DNA of 64,000 bases from Clostridium_AD sp050717635 (GCF_050717635.1 NZ_JBOITO010000040.1:19590-83589), one strand, 5' to 3'. Positions 18,610-28,454 are shown, numbered from the stretch's first letter. A program made the numbers and translations. Notes: generated from the letters alone by a model not told the origin.

Positions 18610-19866
18610 CTATTTATCATTATTTAAATTTGGCATTAGTACTTGTATAGTAGGATTCACTAAAACACTATTTACTACTGCCATTATTTCACTTTCACTT
18701 ATACTTTGCATACCTTGAATTTTAGAAAATATTTTCAGTCCATTTGCATACATGATTTCGTGTACACATAAATTCATGCTAGTCTGAATTGATTTCTCTA
18801 TTGCTAGCATTCTTTTTAATTTGTAACTTTTGCATAGCTTTAAAATACACTGCTCATCAAAATAATTTCTAAGTTTTTTAACTTTCTCTATTTCATCATT
18901 AATGATTTTAATAGTATTATGGACATTTTCATAGGAAGTTCCAAGGGAAATTATAAAGAGTTTTATCCCTGTTTCATTTTTAATTTTACTACCAATATCA
19001 TAGACAAGACCTCTCTTAGTTCTAATTTCATGATACAATATGCTACTTGTACCTTCTCCGAACACTAAATTAAATAACTTTAGCGCACTAATTTCTCTAG
19101 AATTTAAATTTTGTATTGAGAAACAATATTGAATTTTCGCCCCTTGAATACCATCTTTATATTCAAAGTAGGTGCCAGGATTATTGTTTTCGTATACGTA
19201 CTCCTCATTCTCATCCAATATACAGTTTTCACTAGAGTGGTTTGGATTAAAATTATAAAGATGCTTCTCTACTATTTCTGAAACTTTAGTAAGACTCATA
19301 GAAGATACTACGCTTACTACACAATTATCCGCGGTGTAATGCTTGTGGTAAAAATCTATAATTTGCTCTATAGTGATGGAATGAATGCTTTCCTCTGTTC
19401 CAATAATTAGATTTTTTAGTCTTCTATTTCTAAAACAATTATAGTACATGGAATCTTCACAGCACTGGTTTAAGTCATCCTTCCAGTCTTTTAGTTCTTC
19501 AATTATCACTCCAACTTCTTCTTTGAATCCATTTAGTGGAAAAGTTGGATTTATAAGAATATCAGAGTAAATTTCAAAACCCTTTTCAAAATCCTCATCT
19601 AGGGTAGTTCCATAATAAACTACATAAGGATAATTAGTCATTGCATTACAAAATCCAAAGGTTTCATCACATAATTTATTTATTTGGTATTCTGTAAGGG
19701 AAGCTGTTCCCTTAAAAACCATATGCTCTACCATATGTGCAATTCCCAGTTGTTCTTTTTTTTCACTATTTGCACCAGCATTAAATCCTATTGTAAAAGA
19801 TGTTAAATTATTTTCTGCACTCTTATATAATAATTTTATTCCATTTTTAAGTATTATTTTTTCCAT
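18610..19866 (-). CDS. M16-family zinc metallopeptidase (processing-peptidase-like)
   Basis: Insulinase/mitochondrial-processing-peptidase family. The inverted zinc motif HxxEH is present as IAHMVEHMVFKGT near residue 50, and the downstream zinc ligand Glu lies in VGVIIEELKDW. The C-terminal M16 domain includes GPGTSSILYHEIRTKRGLVYDIG-type sequence, here with a GEGTSS start. ATG at 19866 is chosen because AAGGTG lies six bases before it; an earlier in-frame ATG at 19941 would start inside the topoisomerase terminator. The protein is about 418 residues, the usual length for the single-unit bacterial form. The substrate is unknown. Confidence 0.88.
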   Translation of the reverse strand: MEKIILKNGIKLLYKSAENNLTSFTIGFNAGANSEKKEQLGIAHMVEHMVFKGTASLTEYQINKLCDETFGFCNAMTNYPYVVYYGTTLDEDFEKGFEIYSDILINPTFPLNGFKEEVGVIIEELKDWKDDLNQCCEDSMYYNCFRNRRLKNLIIGTEESIHSITIEQIIDFYHKHYTADNCVVSVVSSMSLTKVSEIVEKHLYNFNPNHSSENCILDENEEYVYENNNPGTYFEYKDGIQGAKIQYCFSIQNLNSREISALKLFNLVFGEGTSSILYHEIRTKRGLVYDIGSKIKNETGIKLFIISLGTSYENVHNTIKIINDEIEKVKKLRNYFDEQCILKLCKSYKLKRMLAIEKSIQTSMNLCVHEIMYANGLKIFSKIQGMQSISESEIMAVVNSVLVNPTIQVLMPNLNNDK

Positions 19867-19903
19867 ATAAACACCTTCATTAATTTTTATTTTTTTAAAA
19901 TAT

Positions 19904-19957
19904 AAAAAAGGCATGCTAAGATTAGTTTTATATAAACTCACATTGCATGTCTTTTTT
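19904..19957 (-). terminator. Terminator of the topoisomerase A-subunit gene
   Basis: Minus-strand AAAAAAGACATGC pairs with GCATGCCTTTTTT around a loop of about 28 bases, ending in a T-run, 5 bp past the stop codon. The loop is long, so the hairpin may be only partly effective and let transcription continue to the M16 and recJ genes. Confidence 0.6.
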
Positions 19958-19962
19958 TATTT

Positions 19963-22884
19963 CTATTCTAAAATAACAACCTCTACGTAATCGTCTACTA
20001 ATGCATTGGTCAAGTTCTTACCTCTACCAGCTCTATTTTGAACGTTTATATCATCGAGTCTTATAATCTTTTTTTCACCTTTAAAGGAACTAACTGTTAG
20101 TGATAATCCCTGGTCTAATGTAGCAACTACTTCACTACTAGATTCTGTGTTTTTCGTTACTGCAACTACCAAATCCACAAAAATAACTTCATCATCATCT
20201 TTTAAACTTATTCCCGTTACCCCAGAGGCAACTTTTCCCATATAATTAATATTATTCACATTAAATCTTATGCACATTGCCTTTTTCGTTACTAACAATA
20301 CGTCTTTCTCTACAGTATCAATGTTAATTTTTACAGAAGTTATTTTATCTTCCTCTGTTTTAAGCTTATAAACAGGTGTTGACAAAAAGTCTCCCTGAAG
20401 TTCACTAAGCTTAGTTCGTTTTGTAAACCCTCTTTTAGTAAAGAAATATATGCTAGCTTCTACGTTAAAATCGTCAACGGAAACAATATCTACTATTTTA
20501 TCGTCAAGGTTAAAATCATCTAATAGTGTATTAATAAGTATACTCTTTTTTAAGGTATTCTGAATGGTATAGCTAGGTAATTTATGAACTATGCCCTTTT
20601 CAGTGAATATAAGTAATGTAGAAGAGGATTTAGTATAAGTACTTAAGGGAGCATTACTCCTTCTATTAGATATTTTAATTGCACCTTTTCCATTTATACT
20701 AATATTAAATTCCTTATAGTCCGAAACCTCTGTAAGTTCTATTTGGACAACTTGATCCCTTGAGGTTAGATGGAATAACTGAGTGCCCATTGTATTCCTA
20801 TCAATAGCTTCAAGCTCTGGCCTTTCTACAGAAAAATCCAAACCTTCCTGAGTTACTACCTTTATAAACTTCTCTTGCTTTCCCTTGCCTATTAGCCAAA
20901 CACTTAGAAGTGTTTCATTTTCTCTTAATCTCAAAGCTGTTAATTTAGTATAACTAGTAACAAATTTATCTAAATCAGTTTTCTTTATATTCCCTTTGCT
21001 AGTAAAAAACATAAATTCATTATGTGCAGATAAATTCCCCACTGAAAAACAAGCAACAATCTTTTCTCCTGTAAGATCTATCCCTTTGATAAGAGTATCA
21101 AGTCTTTCACCTTTTTCTTTCCACTTATATTCTGGAACTATATCTCCTTTTAACTTATACATATTTCCTACCTCAGTAAATATCATTAAAGTATCTTTAG
21201 TGTTTGTATCAATTAAGTGTGTATTAAAATCTCCCTCTCTATACTCAATATCTTCTATATTAGTGTTAGACCTATTATAAGATTTCATAGGTACTCTCTT
21301 TATATATCCGTCATTGGATAGGGTTATCATAACATCCTCTACCACGATTAACTCATCTAGGTCTATTTTAGCTTCGTTATCATCTTCAATAATTTCAGAA
21401 CGCCTTGGGTCATTATATTTTTCTTTAATTTCTATAATTTCCGTTTTTATCACTTTCAAAAGTTCATTTTTATTTTCAAGAATTTTCTTATATCCCTTAA
21501 TTAATATTTCTAATTTTTTATACTCTTTTAGAAATATTTTTAATTCAAGACCCGTAAGCTTATATAGCATAAGTTCGAGTATAGCTTCCGTTTGAATAGC
21601 TGTGAAACCAAACTGTGCTTCAATATTTGCACCAGCATCCTTTTTAGATTTTGAGCTTCTAATAGTGGCAATAATTTGATCCATCACATCTATAGCCTTA
21701 ATAAATCCTTCTACGATATGAAATCTCTTTTCTGCAACTTCTAATTGACTTTGAGTTCTTCTAGTAACAACATCCTTTTGATGATTTAAATAATGCATTA
21801 ATATAGTTTTAAGTCCCATAGTTTCAGGTTTTCCATTGGCCAGGGCTACCATATTAAAAGGTACAGTACATTGAAGTTCTGTTTTCTTTAATAAGTATCT
21901 AAGTACCATAGCTGCAGTGTCCTTGCTTGTAGACTTTTTAAATTCAATTACTGATCTAAGTCCACTTCTATCAGATTCATCCCTAATATCTATAATGGAT
22001 TCTAATGCTTTTGAATGCTTTTTATCTGCTGTCATCTCAGAAATAGATCCTAGTAATTTCGCCTTGTTTTTCCTGTACGGGAACTCTGTGATAACTATGC
22101 CAAGACGTCCAGTTTCTAGCATTTCAATGTTAACCTTAGAACGTAGTGTTACCTTACCTTCTCCAGTTTCATAAGCAGATCGCATAGCATTCTTGCCAAT
22201 TAAGATTCCACCTGTTGGCAAATCTGGTCCTTTGATATACTTCATTAATTCTTTTGTGGTAATTTCCTCATTATCAGCATAAGCTAGTACTCCATCAATT
22301 ACCTCTCCTAAATTATGAGGGGGTATGTTTGTAGCTATTCCTACCGCTATTCCAAAAGTTCCATTTACAAGTAAATTAGGATATCTTGCTGGAAGTACAG
22401 CTGGTTCTTTCTCTGTGTCAGAATAATTATCTACCATATCCACAACACCTTTATCAATATCCCTTATCATTTCAAGCGCAATAAGAGAAAGCCTTGCTTC
22501 TGTATAACGCATAGCAGCTGCATTATCCCCATCTTGACTTCCCCAGTTTCCATGACCATCTATTAATGGTTTTCTTGTAGAAAAACTTTGAGCAAGGATT
22601 ACCATAGCCCCATAAACAGAACTGTCTCCATGTGGATGATATTTACCAAGTATATCTCCAACAATTCTTGCTGATTTAAAGTAGGGTTTATCCGGAAATG
22701 CCTTTAGCATATACGCTCCATAAAGAATTCTTCTATGCACTGGTTTTAAACCATCTCGTACATCTGGAAGGGCCCTTTCTCTAGCAACTTCCACGGCATA
22801 AGGAAGATAGTTATCTGGCATTGCTTCTTCAATTGGAGTCATTATTATATTATTATCTTTAGGTATATCAATTTTTTTTGCCAT
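19963..22884 (-). CDS. parC: Type IIA topoisomerase subunit A (ParC/GyrA family)
   Basis: Breakage-reunion subunit that cuts and reseals duplex DNA, working with the ATPase subunit encoded just upstream. The quinolone-determining region is intact (GKYHPHGDSSVYGAMV, Ser at the usual resistance position), and the catalytic Tyr is in AAAMRYTEARLS near residue 118. The long C-terminal beta-pinwheel follows, ending in QNRAGRGKN, which resembles a degenerate GyrA box. At 973 residues it is long for ParC. Gene order (B subunit then A, 14 bp apart, away from the recF/gyr locus) fits the second clostridial topoisomerase, usually called topoisomerase IV. The gyrase alternative cannot be excluded from sequence alone. 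Confidence 0.9.
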   Translation of the reverse strand: MAKKIDIPKDNNIIMTPIEEAMPDNYLPYAVEVARERALPDVRDGLKPVHRRILYGAYMLKAFPDKPYFKSARIVGDILGKYHPHGDSSVYGAMVILAQSFSTRKPLIDGHGNWGSQDGDNAAAMRYTEARLSLIALEMIRDIDKGVVDMVDNYSDTEKEPAVLPARYPNLLVNGTFGIAVGIATNIPPHNLGEVIDGVLAYADNEEITTKELMKYIKGPDLPTGGILIGKNAMRSAYETGEGKVTLRSKVNIEMLETGRLGIVITEFPYRKNKAKLLGSISEMTADKKHSKALESIIDIRDESDRSGLRSVIEFKKSTSKDTAAMVLRYLLKKTELQCTVPFNMVALANGKPETMGLKTILMHYLNHQKDVVTRRTQSQLEVAEKRFHIVEGFIKAIDVMDQIIATIRSSKSKKDAGANIEAQFGFTAIQTEAILELMLYKLTGLELKIFLKEYKKLEILIKGYKKILENKNELLKVIKTEIIEIKEKYNDPRRSEIIEDDNEAKIDLDELIVVEDVMITLSNDGYIKRVPMKSYNRSNTNIEDIEYREGDFNTHLIDTNTKDTLMIFTEVGNMYKLKGDIVPEYKWKEKGERLDTLIKGIDLTGEKIVACFSVGNLSAHNEFMFFTSKGNIKKTDLDKFVTSYTKLTALRLRENETLLSVWLIGKGKQEKFIKVVTQEGLDFSVERPELEAIDRNTMGTQLFHLTSRDQVVQIELTEVSDYKEFNISINGKGAIKISNRRSNAPLSTYTKSSSTLLIFTEKGIVHKLPSYTIQNTLKKSILINTLLDDFNLDDKIVDIVSVDDFNVEASIYFFTKRGFTKRTKLSELQGDFLSTPVYKLKTEEDKITSVKINIDTVEKDVLLVTKKAMCIRFNVNNINYMGKVASGVTGISLKDDDEVIFVDLVVAVTKNTESSSEVVATLDQGLSLTVSSFKGEKKIIRLDDINVQNRAGRGKNLTNALVDDYVEVVILE

Positions 22885-22898
22885 TTAATAAATTCCTC

Positions 22899-24854
22899 CT
22901 AAAATTCAGCGTATTTGTACATGTAATTTTTTCTAGGTGCAACAACATCCCCCATCAAAAGTGAAACCATTTTTTCTGCCTTAGCTGCATCTTCTATAGT
23001 CACCTGTTGAAGTGTCCTAGTAGTAGGATTTAATGTAGTTTCCCAAAGTTGATCTGGGTTCATTTCCCCAAGACCTTTGTATCTTTGAATAAGGTAACCC
23101 TTACCGATTTCTTTTTTCGTCTTAACTAATTCTTCATCACTATATGCATATTTGGCAACTTCACCATTTTTTCCATTTTTATAAACTTTATAAAGTGGAG
23201 GCATACCCATATAAAGATGACCATTTGCAATTAAGGGTCTCATATATCTATAAATAAAAGTCATCCATAGTGTTCTAATGTGATATCCATCAACATCAGC
23301 ATCACTTAAAATAATGATCTTATCGTATTTTAAGTCTTTTTCATTATAATTGCCCAAAACACCAGTTCCAATAGCAGTATTGAATATTTTAAGTTCTTCA
23401 CTAGCTAGTACGTTTTCTAGCTTCTGTTTTTCAGTATTCATAATTTTACCTTTCGAAGGCATTATAGCTTGAAATCTTCTATCCCTAGCTTGCTTTGCAC
23501 TTCCACCAGCTGAGTCACCTTCCACCACTATAAATTCTGTAACTCCTGAATCTTTTAGTGTACATACTGCAATCTTACCTGCAAGAGGAGATGCTCCCTT
23601 ACCTACTTTTTTTCTTTCAGCGTCATTAATTTTTTTTATTTTATCCCGTCTTGTTGCAGCTGACACTGCATTATTTATTATGTTAGTAGCTATTTCTTTA
23701 TTGTCTTCTATCCATTCTGAAATTTTAACATAACACAGTTCATTCATCATACTATAAGCTTCATTATTACCAAGTTTGCTTTTAGTCTGACCTTCAAACA
23801 TTGGGTTACTTATTTTAATTCTAACAATTGCCGTCATTCCTTCTCTTAAATCATCACCTTCAAATTCCTTATCCTTATCTTTTAAAAGGTTAAGCTTTTT
23901 GGCTCCTTCTTTAAAAGCTCTTGTCATCCCTGTTTTAAACCCTGTTTCATGAGTTCCTGATTCTGTAGTTGGTATATTGTTAACATAACTTGCAATGTAT
24001 TCTGTAGTAGAATCTGTAAATTGCATACATATCTCTCCATATAATTGCATTTCATTTATTTCTTTTTCACCTTGAAAGAATATAGCCTCCTTATGTAGGA
24101 GCGTTTTGCTTTCATTTAGATAATCAATAAAATCTAATAGACCTCTCTCAGAATGATATTCCTTTTCTGTTTTTTCTTCCTTACGCTTGTCTATAAACAC
24201 TAAGGTAATTCCCTTGTTTTGGAAGGCTAATTCTTGTAATCTTTCATCAATGACATCTGTTTTAAACTCTAAAGTAGTAAATACATTTTTATCAGGCATA
24301 AAAGTAACCTTACTACCAGTTTTTTTTGTTTCCCCTGTGATTTCAAGCTTATTTATCGGAGTACCTGGCATAAGTCTTTTTAGATTCTTATCGTAAGCAT
24401 ATTCAAATCTTTGAGTAAAAACTTTCCCCTTTTGTCTTATTTCAACTACTAACCATTCTGATAATGCGTTTACAACTGCGGCTCCAACACCATGAAGCCC
24501 TCCAGAAGTTTTATAATTTTTATTATTAAATTTTCCACCAGTGTGCAGCTCAGTAAACACCATCTCTACACCAGATTTATTTTTTATAGGATGCATTCCC
24601 GTAGGAATACCACGACCATTATCTACAATAGTAACACTTTTATCTTTATTTAAAATTAGCTCTGCTCTATCACCATAGCCATTAGCTATTTCATCTATAG
24701 AATTGTCCAAGATTTCCCATATACAATGATGTAATCCTTTGCTTCCTGTAGTTCCTATGTACATACCAGGTCTTATTCTTACAGGCTCTAGTTTTTCTAG
24801 AGAAGTTAAGTCAGTTACATCATAGGTTTGCATTTCTTCAACATCTAAACTCAT
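22899..24854 (-). CDS. parE: Type IIA topoisomerase subunit B (ParE/GyrB family)
   Basis: ATPase subunit of the pair, 651 residues. The GHKL ATPase domain has EILDNSIDEIANG, VDNGRGIPTGMHP and GGLHGVGAAVVNALS. The TOPRIM domain has the metal-binding EGDSAGGSAKQARDRRFQAI and LSDADVDGYHIRTL, and the C-terminal QRYKGLGEMNPDQLWETT is typical. ATG at 24854 follows GGAGG. Its first 17 bp overlap the end of mnmH, so translation is probably coupled. It is 14 bp upstream of the A subunit. Whether the enzyme decatenates or supercoils depends mainly on the A-subunit C-terminus. Confidence 0.92.
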   Translation of the reverse strand: MSLDVEEMQTYDVTDLTSLEKLEPVRIRPGMYIGTTGSKGLHHCIWEILDNSIDEIANGYGDRAELILNKDKSVTIVDNGRGIPTGMHPIKNKSGVEMVFTELHTGGKFNNKNYKTSGGLHGVGAAVVNALSEWLVVEIRQKGKVFTQRFEYAYDKNLKRLMPGTPINKLEITGETKKTGSKVTFMPDKNVFTTLEFKTDVIDERLQELAFQNKGITLVFIDKRKEEKTEKEYHSERGLLDFIDYLNESKTLLHKEAIFFQGEKEINEMQLYGEICMQFTDSTTEYIASYVNNIPTTESGTHETGFKTGMTRAFKEGAKKLNLLKDKDKEFEGDDLREGMTAIVRIKISNPMFEGQTKSKLGNNEAYSMMNELCYVKISEWIEDNKEIATNIINNAVSAATRRDKIKKINDAERKKVGKGASPLAGKIAVCTLKDSGVTEFIVVEGDSAGGSAKQARDRRFQAIMPSKGKIMNTEKQKLENVLASEELKIFNTAIGTGVLGNYNEKDLKYDKIIILSDADVDGYHIRTLWMTFIYRYMRPLIANGHLYMGMPPLYKVYKNGKNGEVAKYAYSDEELVKTKKEIGKGYLIQRYKGLGEMNPDQLWETTLNPTTRTLQQVTIEDAAKAEKMVSLLMGDVVAPRKNYMYKYAEF

Positions 24855-25890
24855 AAAAATCCTCCAGTAAAATTGTTTTTATCCAACTTTTAATTTCTTC
24901 AGTAGCAGTTTTTATATCTACTACTTGAACTTCTAATGCATATTCATATTTATTAGAACCATGAGTGTACATAGGGTCATAATGCTTTATCATAAGTTCA
25001 CTTACCACTTCATAGTATTCTGATTTTAAAACTAACTCCGAATACCTATCAATATTTTTTGCCCCAATATATTTTTCCAGTCTTTTTAAACATTCAATTA
25101 TTTCCTCGTTACAATTTTCAAGTTTTGTATATTCATTAACAATAAGCTCTACTCTAAACCCAATATCTGCTTGTACAAAAATATGTATACCCGTTTTCAT
25201 TTTCTGAAATATAAAATCAGGTATTGTAGCGTTTCCTATTCGTTTGCTTTCTGCTTCAACAAATACGTAAGAGCCTTTAGCCTTTTGTAACATATGAAAT
25301 ATATTAGATTCAAATTGTTTTTGACTAGTAGATTTACCAAGCCCTACTGTTCCTAATAGTGATCCTCTATGATTAGCATATCCTTCTAAGTCTAAAATAT
25401 GAAATCCATCTTGCTGTAACTGTTTAAGAATTTCAGTTTTTCCAACACCAGTGTTACCATGTAAAACAATATATTGAACACTTTCGTTAACCTTTGGTAG
25501 GTTTTCAACTACAAACCTTCTATATCCTTTATATCCCTCATTTATTCTCTCTGTATTTACCCCAAATGCGCTGAGTAGCGAACCAAGTATACCACTTCTC
25601 ATTCCTCCTCTAGCACAAAATAAAATAATTTTATCATATTGTTTCTGGAGTTCTTTAATTTCATCATAAATATGGAGTAATTTTGTAGAAGCTACTTCAA
25701 GACCTATTCTTTTTGCCTTTTCAACACTTTCCTTTGTATACACGGTACCAATAATTTTTCTCTCTTCATCATCAAATAAAGGGATATTTATTGCTCCATT
25801 TATAGTTCCATCCATGAATTCACCTGGACTTCTTACATCAACTAATATATAATTTCCTTCAATTTCTCCATATTCTATAGTTCTCAACAT
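24838..25890 (-). CDS. mnmH: tRNA 2-selenouridine synthase MnmH (SelU)
   Basis: Converts 2-thiouridine at wobble position 34 of certain tRNAs to 2-selenouridine using selenophosphate. The N-terminal rhodanese domain has VDVRSPGEFMDGTINGA and the active-site Cys in LFCARGGMRSG near residue 93. The C-terminal P-loop domain has LHGNTGVGKTEIL near residue 142 and DLEGYANHRGSLLG. At 350 residues it is normal length. ATG at 25890 follows AGGAGG. Its presence implies the cell makes selenophosphate (selD, not in this window). It is transcribed into the topoisomerase genes, with the two reading frames overlapping. Confidence 0.94.
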   Translation of the reverse strand: MLRTIEYGEIEGNYILVDVRSPGEFMDGTINGAINIPLFDDEERKIIGTVYTKESVEKAKRIGLEVASTKLLHIYDEIKELQKQYDKIILFCARGGMRSGILGSLLSAFGVNTERINEGYKGYRRFVVENLPKVNESVQYIVLHGNTGVGKTEILKQLQQDGFHILDLEGYANHRGSLLGTVGLGKSTSQKQFESNIFHMLQKAKGSYVFVEAESKRIGNATIPDFIFQKMKTGIHIFVQADIGFRVELIVNEYTKLENCNEEIIECLKRLEKYIGAKNIDRYSELVLKSEYYEVVSELMIKHYDPMYTHGSNKYEYALEVQVVDIKTATEEIKSWIKTILLEDFYEFRC

Positions 25891-25944
25891 TAATTTTGCC
25901 TCCTAGTGTAACTCATACTTTCAATGTTATCTTTTATAAAAACA

Positions 25945-25978
25945 TTAACCGGCAGAATTAAAAACTCCTACCGGTTAA
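25945..25978 (-). terminator. Terminator after the small membrane protein gene at 26010
   Basis: Minus-strand TTAACCGGTAG pairs with CTGCCGGTTAA (one wobble) around a 12-base loop, then TGTTTTTAT. It separates the 26010-26396 gene from mnmH. Confidence 0.8.
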
Positions 25979-26009
25979 TACAGTAATTCGCTCTAATTTT
26001 GTTAAGTCC

Positions 26010-26396
26010 TTAACCAATTGTGTTACTAGTTGGTGGCAATAATGCCACAGCAAGTCTCACCAGATATTTTATGCTTTCGTCATCTATGTTACTTTGAAAA
26101 CACAATAAATTAGTAGCATTCTTTGAAAGTTGAATAGCTTTCTCTTCTTTAAAGTTATTATCTTTATCACTATAATTAGTTTCTACATATTGAACTGTTT
26201 TTGAAATTACTCTAATGACTTTTTTTACATTTTCAGCTGTAGCTTCTCCCTGGTCTAAAGATCCAAGTATTACATAATTGAGTCCATAATAGTCATCCAC
26301 AATATTTACATCATTATCCTTTAGCAAATAAACTAAATATCCAAGGCCTATCACTAAAAGAAGTATTAATACATATTGAATAATTATCTCTACCAT
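26010..26396 (-). CDS. Small membrane-anchored protein, possibly holin-like
   Basis: 128 residues. Residues 4-25 (IIIQYVLILLLVIGLGYLVY) form one transmembrane helix; the rest is a soluble helical domain with VIRVISKTVQYVE and EEKAIQLSKNATNLL, ending in IKYLVRLAVALLPPT. This plan (N-terminal helix, a middle segment rich in V/E, a KEEKA-type helix, then a final hydrophobic helix) resembles LLH-type phage holins, but identity is too low to claim. No phage genes are adjacent. ATG at 26396 follows AAAGGGGG, which is itself part of an inverted repeat described separately. Monocistronic with its own terminator. Confidence 0.65.
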   Translation of the reverse strand: MVEIIIQYVLILLLVIGLGYLVYLLKDNDVNIVDDYYGLNYVILGSLDQGEATAENVKKVIRVISKTVQYVETNYSDKDNNFKEEKAIQLSKNATNLLCFQSNIDDESIKYLVRLAVALLPPTSNTIG

Positions 26397-26400
26397 GAAC

Positions 26401-26457
26401 GTACCCCCTTTATTTGAATTTATACTACTTTATATGCAATTCAAATAAGAAAGGGTA
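26401..26457 (-). promoter_or_regulatory. 5' UTR hairpin that pairs the ribosome binding site
   Basis: On the minus strand GTACCC-N3-CTTATTTGAATT is repeated inverted as AATTCAAATAAAGGGGGTAC. The 3' arm contains the Shine-Dalgarno sequence of the gene starting at 26396, six bases away. A stem of about 18 bp with a 17-base loop would hide the ribosome site. It could also act as a terminator for rlmD, but no T-run follows the 3' arm. A role in translation control is inference. Confidence 0.5.
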
Positions 26458-26487
26458 CAAGTTTCGGTTTAATCTGAAAATGTTTTT

Positions 26488-27843
26488 TTAAATTTTTACT
26501 AAATCCACAATAGTCTCTATGTGTGGAGTATGAGGAAACATGTCCATAAGTACTATCTTTTGCACACTATATCCTCTACTCATCATTTCCTTTAAATCGA
26601 CTACTAAACTTTTAGGGTTGCAAGAAACATAAACTATATGAGGCGCATCAAATTTTATCACATAATCTAAGGCTATAGGATGAACTCCAACTCTTGGTGG
26701 ATCTAAAATAATGCTATCCGGTTTATACTTTATATTTTGAATAACCTTAGCAATATCACCTGCTATAAACTCACAATTATTAAGGTTATTAATTTTTGCA
26801 TTTTCATTTGCAGCAGCCACCGCTTCTTCTATTAATTCAATTCCCAAAACTTTTTTTGCTTTAGGTGCAACAATTTGTCCAATAGTTCCCGTTCCACAAT
26901 ATAAATCAAACACTGTTTTTGATTCTGAATCCCCAAGAAAGTCCCTAACAATACTATAAAGCTTTTCTGCTCCCTTTGTATTAGTTTGAAAAAAAGCTAA
27001 GGGATTAATTTTAAATTTAAGATCTAATAATTCTTCAATAATATAATCTTTTCCGTATAGTATTTCAGTTTTATCATCTTTAACCATATCTGACAACGAG
27101 TCATTAAACATATGTATTATTCCTGTAATGTTACCATCACATTTTAATGCTATAAGCATGTTAGTTAACTGCGTAAGGTCAAGGTCAATTTGAGTTGTAG
27201 TTACTAGATTAACTAATATTTCACCAGTATTTTTAGCCTTTCGTACAACTAAATTTCTTAAATACCCCTTACGCGTCATTACGTTATATTGTGGCAATTT
27301 AAGTTCTCTAAAATAATCTAATACTAGTTTTAATATTTCTCTAAAATCATTATCTACAATTTTACAATCTGATACATTAACTATACTAAAGCTTCTTCCT
27401 TTGGTATGCATACCTAGAGCAAGTTCTCCACCCTTTTGAAAATCACCGAAAGTAAACTCCATCTTATTTCTGTACTCGAATATCTCAGGACTTTTTTCAA
27501 CACCTAAAAACTCAAAATCTTTAATTTCTGCCTCCTCAAACAATTTCAATACCTGTTTCTCTTTTAATTCTAATTGTTTTTCGTAAGAAAGAAATTGATG
27601 ACTACATCCACCACATAAATCCGTAATGCTACATCTAGGCTCAATTTTATAGTCTACATCTTTGAGTATTTTTATTAGTTTAGCTTCTACACCTACTTGT
27701 TTCTTTTTTGATACTCTACCAATTACTGTTTGCCCTGGTAGTGTACTTTTAATTGAAACTTTTTCACCTTCATAAAAGGCTATGCCCTGTGCTGGAAATT
27801 CTATATCTTCTATGTAAAATTCATATTCTTTTCTTTTTTTCAT
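26488..27843 (-). CDS. rlmD: 23S rRNA (uracil-C5)-methyltransferase, RlmD/RlmCD family
   Basis: SAM-dependent methyltransferase of the TrmA/RumA family, 451 residues. The TRAM domain comes first (about 1-65), then the 4Fe-4S cysteine set around CSITDLCGGCSHQFLSY near residue 77. The SAM-binding VFDLYCGTGTIGQIV is near 310 and the catalytic Cys is in IVYVSCNPKSLV near 402. In Firmicutes a single enzyme of this family often modifies both U747 and U1939 of 23S rRNA; which site applies here is not visible. ATG at 27843 has only a distant GGAG. It lies 16 bp after the RDD protein gene. Confidence 0.9.
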   Translation of the reverse strand: MKKRKEYEFYIEDIEFPAQGIAFYEGEKVSIKSTLPGQTVIGRVSKKKQVGVEAKLIKILKDVDYKIEPRCSITDLCGGCSHQFLSYEKQLELKEKQVLKLFEEAEIKDFEFLGVEKSPEIFEYRNKMEFTFGDFQKGGELALGMHTKGRSFSIVNVSDCKIVDNDFREILKLVLDYFRELKLPQYNVMTRKGYLRNLVVRKAKNTGEILVNLVTTTQIDLDLTQLTNMLIALKCDGNITGIIHMFNDSLSDMVKDDKTEILYGKDYIIEELLDLKFKINPLAFFQTNTKGAEKLYSIVRDFLGDSESKTVFDLYCGTGTIGQIVAPKAKKVLGIELIEEAVAAANENAKINNLNNCEFIAGDIAKVIQNIKYKPDSIILDPPRVGVHPIALDYVIKFDAPHIVYVSCNPKSLVVDLKEMMSRGYSVQKIVLMDMFPHTPHIETIVDLVKI

Positions 27844-27859
27844 AATATTTCAGAATCTC

Positions 27860-28228
27860 CTATCCTTTTATAATCGTTAATCCTGATAATTTCTTACCAA
27901 GTGTAGTTGACGCTTTTCCACTTTCCATAATACTCATATATAATACCATTACAACCATAAATATTATAAATGACATTTGGAATTTTTGAGTTAAATAATA
28001 CCCTGTTAATCTAAGAATGGAATCTGCGATAAATACTAATGCCGTTGATATTCCACCTATAACTATTAAATCTATAAGGCTAGCTTTTAAAGTATCTATA
28101 AACCTAGGTTTTATCGATTTATCTACCTTTATATTTTCAGATATACCTTCTTTGTTTTCTACAACTTCATTTTCTATATGGTTTAATTCCTCACTATTAT
28201 CTTTATTTACTTCATTTTGTTCTAACAT
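27860..28228 (-). CDS. RDD-family membrane protein
   Basis: 122 residues: an acidic, probably cytoplasmic N-terminus (1-38), then an RDD domain starting KPRFIDTLKASLIDLIVIGG with two or three predicted membrane helices (IDLIVIGGISTALVFIA; FIIFMVVMVLYMSIM). The family signature ending GKKLSGLTIIKG is present. RDD proteins are small membrane proteins mostly of unknown function; some have been linked to ion or sodium/proton transport. ATG at 28228 follows AGGAGG. It probably shares a transcript with rlmD downstream. Confidence 0.8.
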   Translation of the reverse strand: MLEQNEVNKDNSEELNHIENEVVENKEGISENIKVDKSIKPRFIDTLKASLIDLIVIGGISTALVFIADSILRLTGYYLTQKFQMSFIIFMVVMVLYMSIMESGKASTTLGKKLSGLTIIKG

Positions 28229-28454
28229 TTTAAATCCTCCTATAATTTTGCTTTACTTTCCTTCAAGGGAAAAAGCTTATGTTTTTTTAACCCCATCTAT
28301 ATATAATACGTATATATTTCATATAAATCAAGGGGATATGTATATCTTTAAGAAATATGACATTAATAACCCTTACATTTATGCCTATAATCAATTATAA
28401 TGATTATGAAATATTGTACATATTTTAGCTTAAATAAAATTAGGTAGGTGTTTT

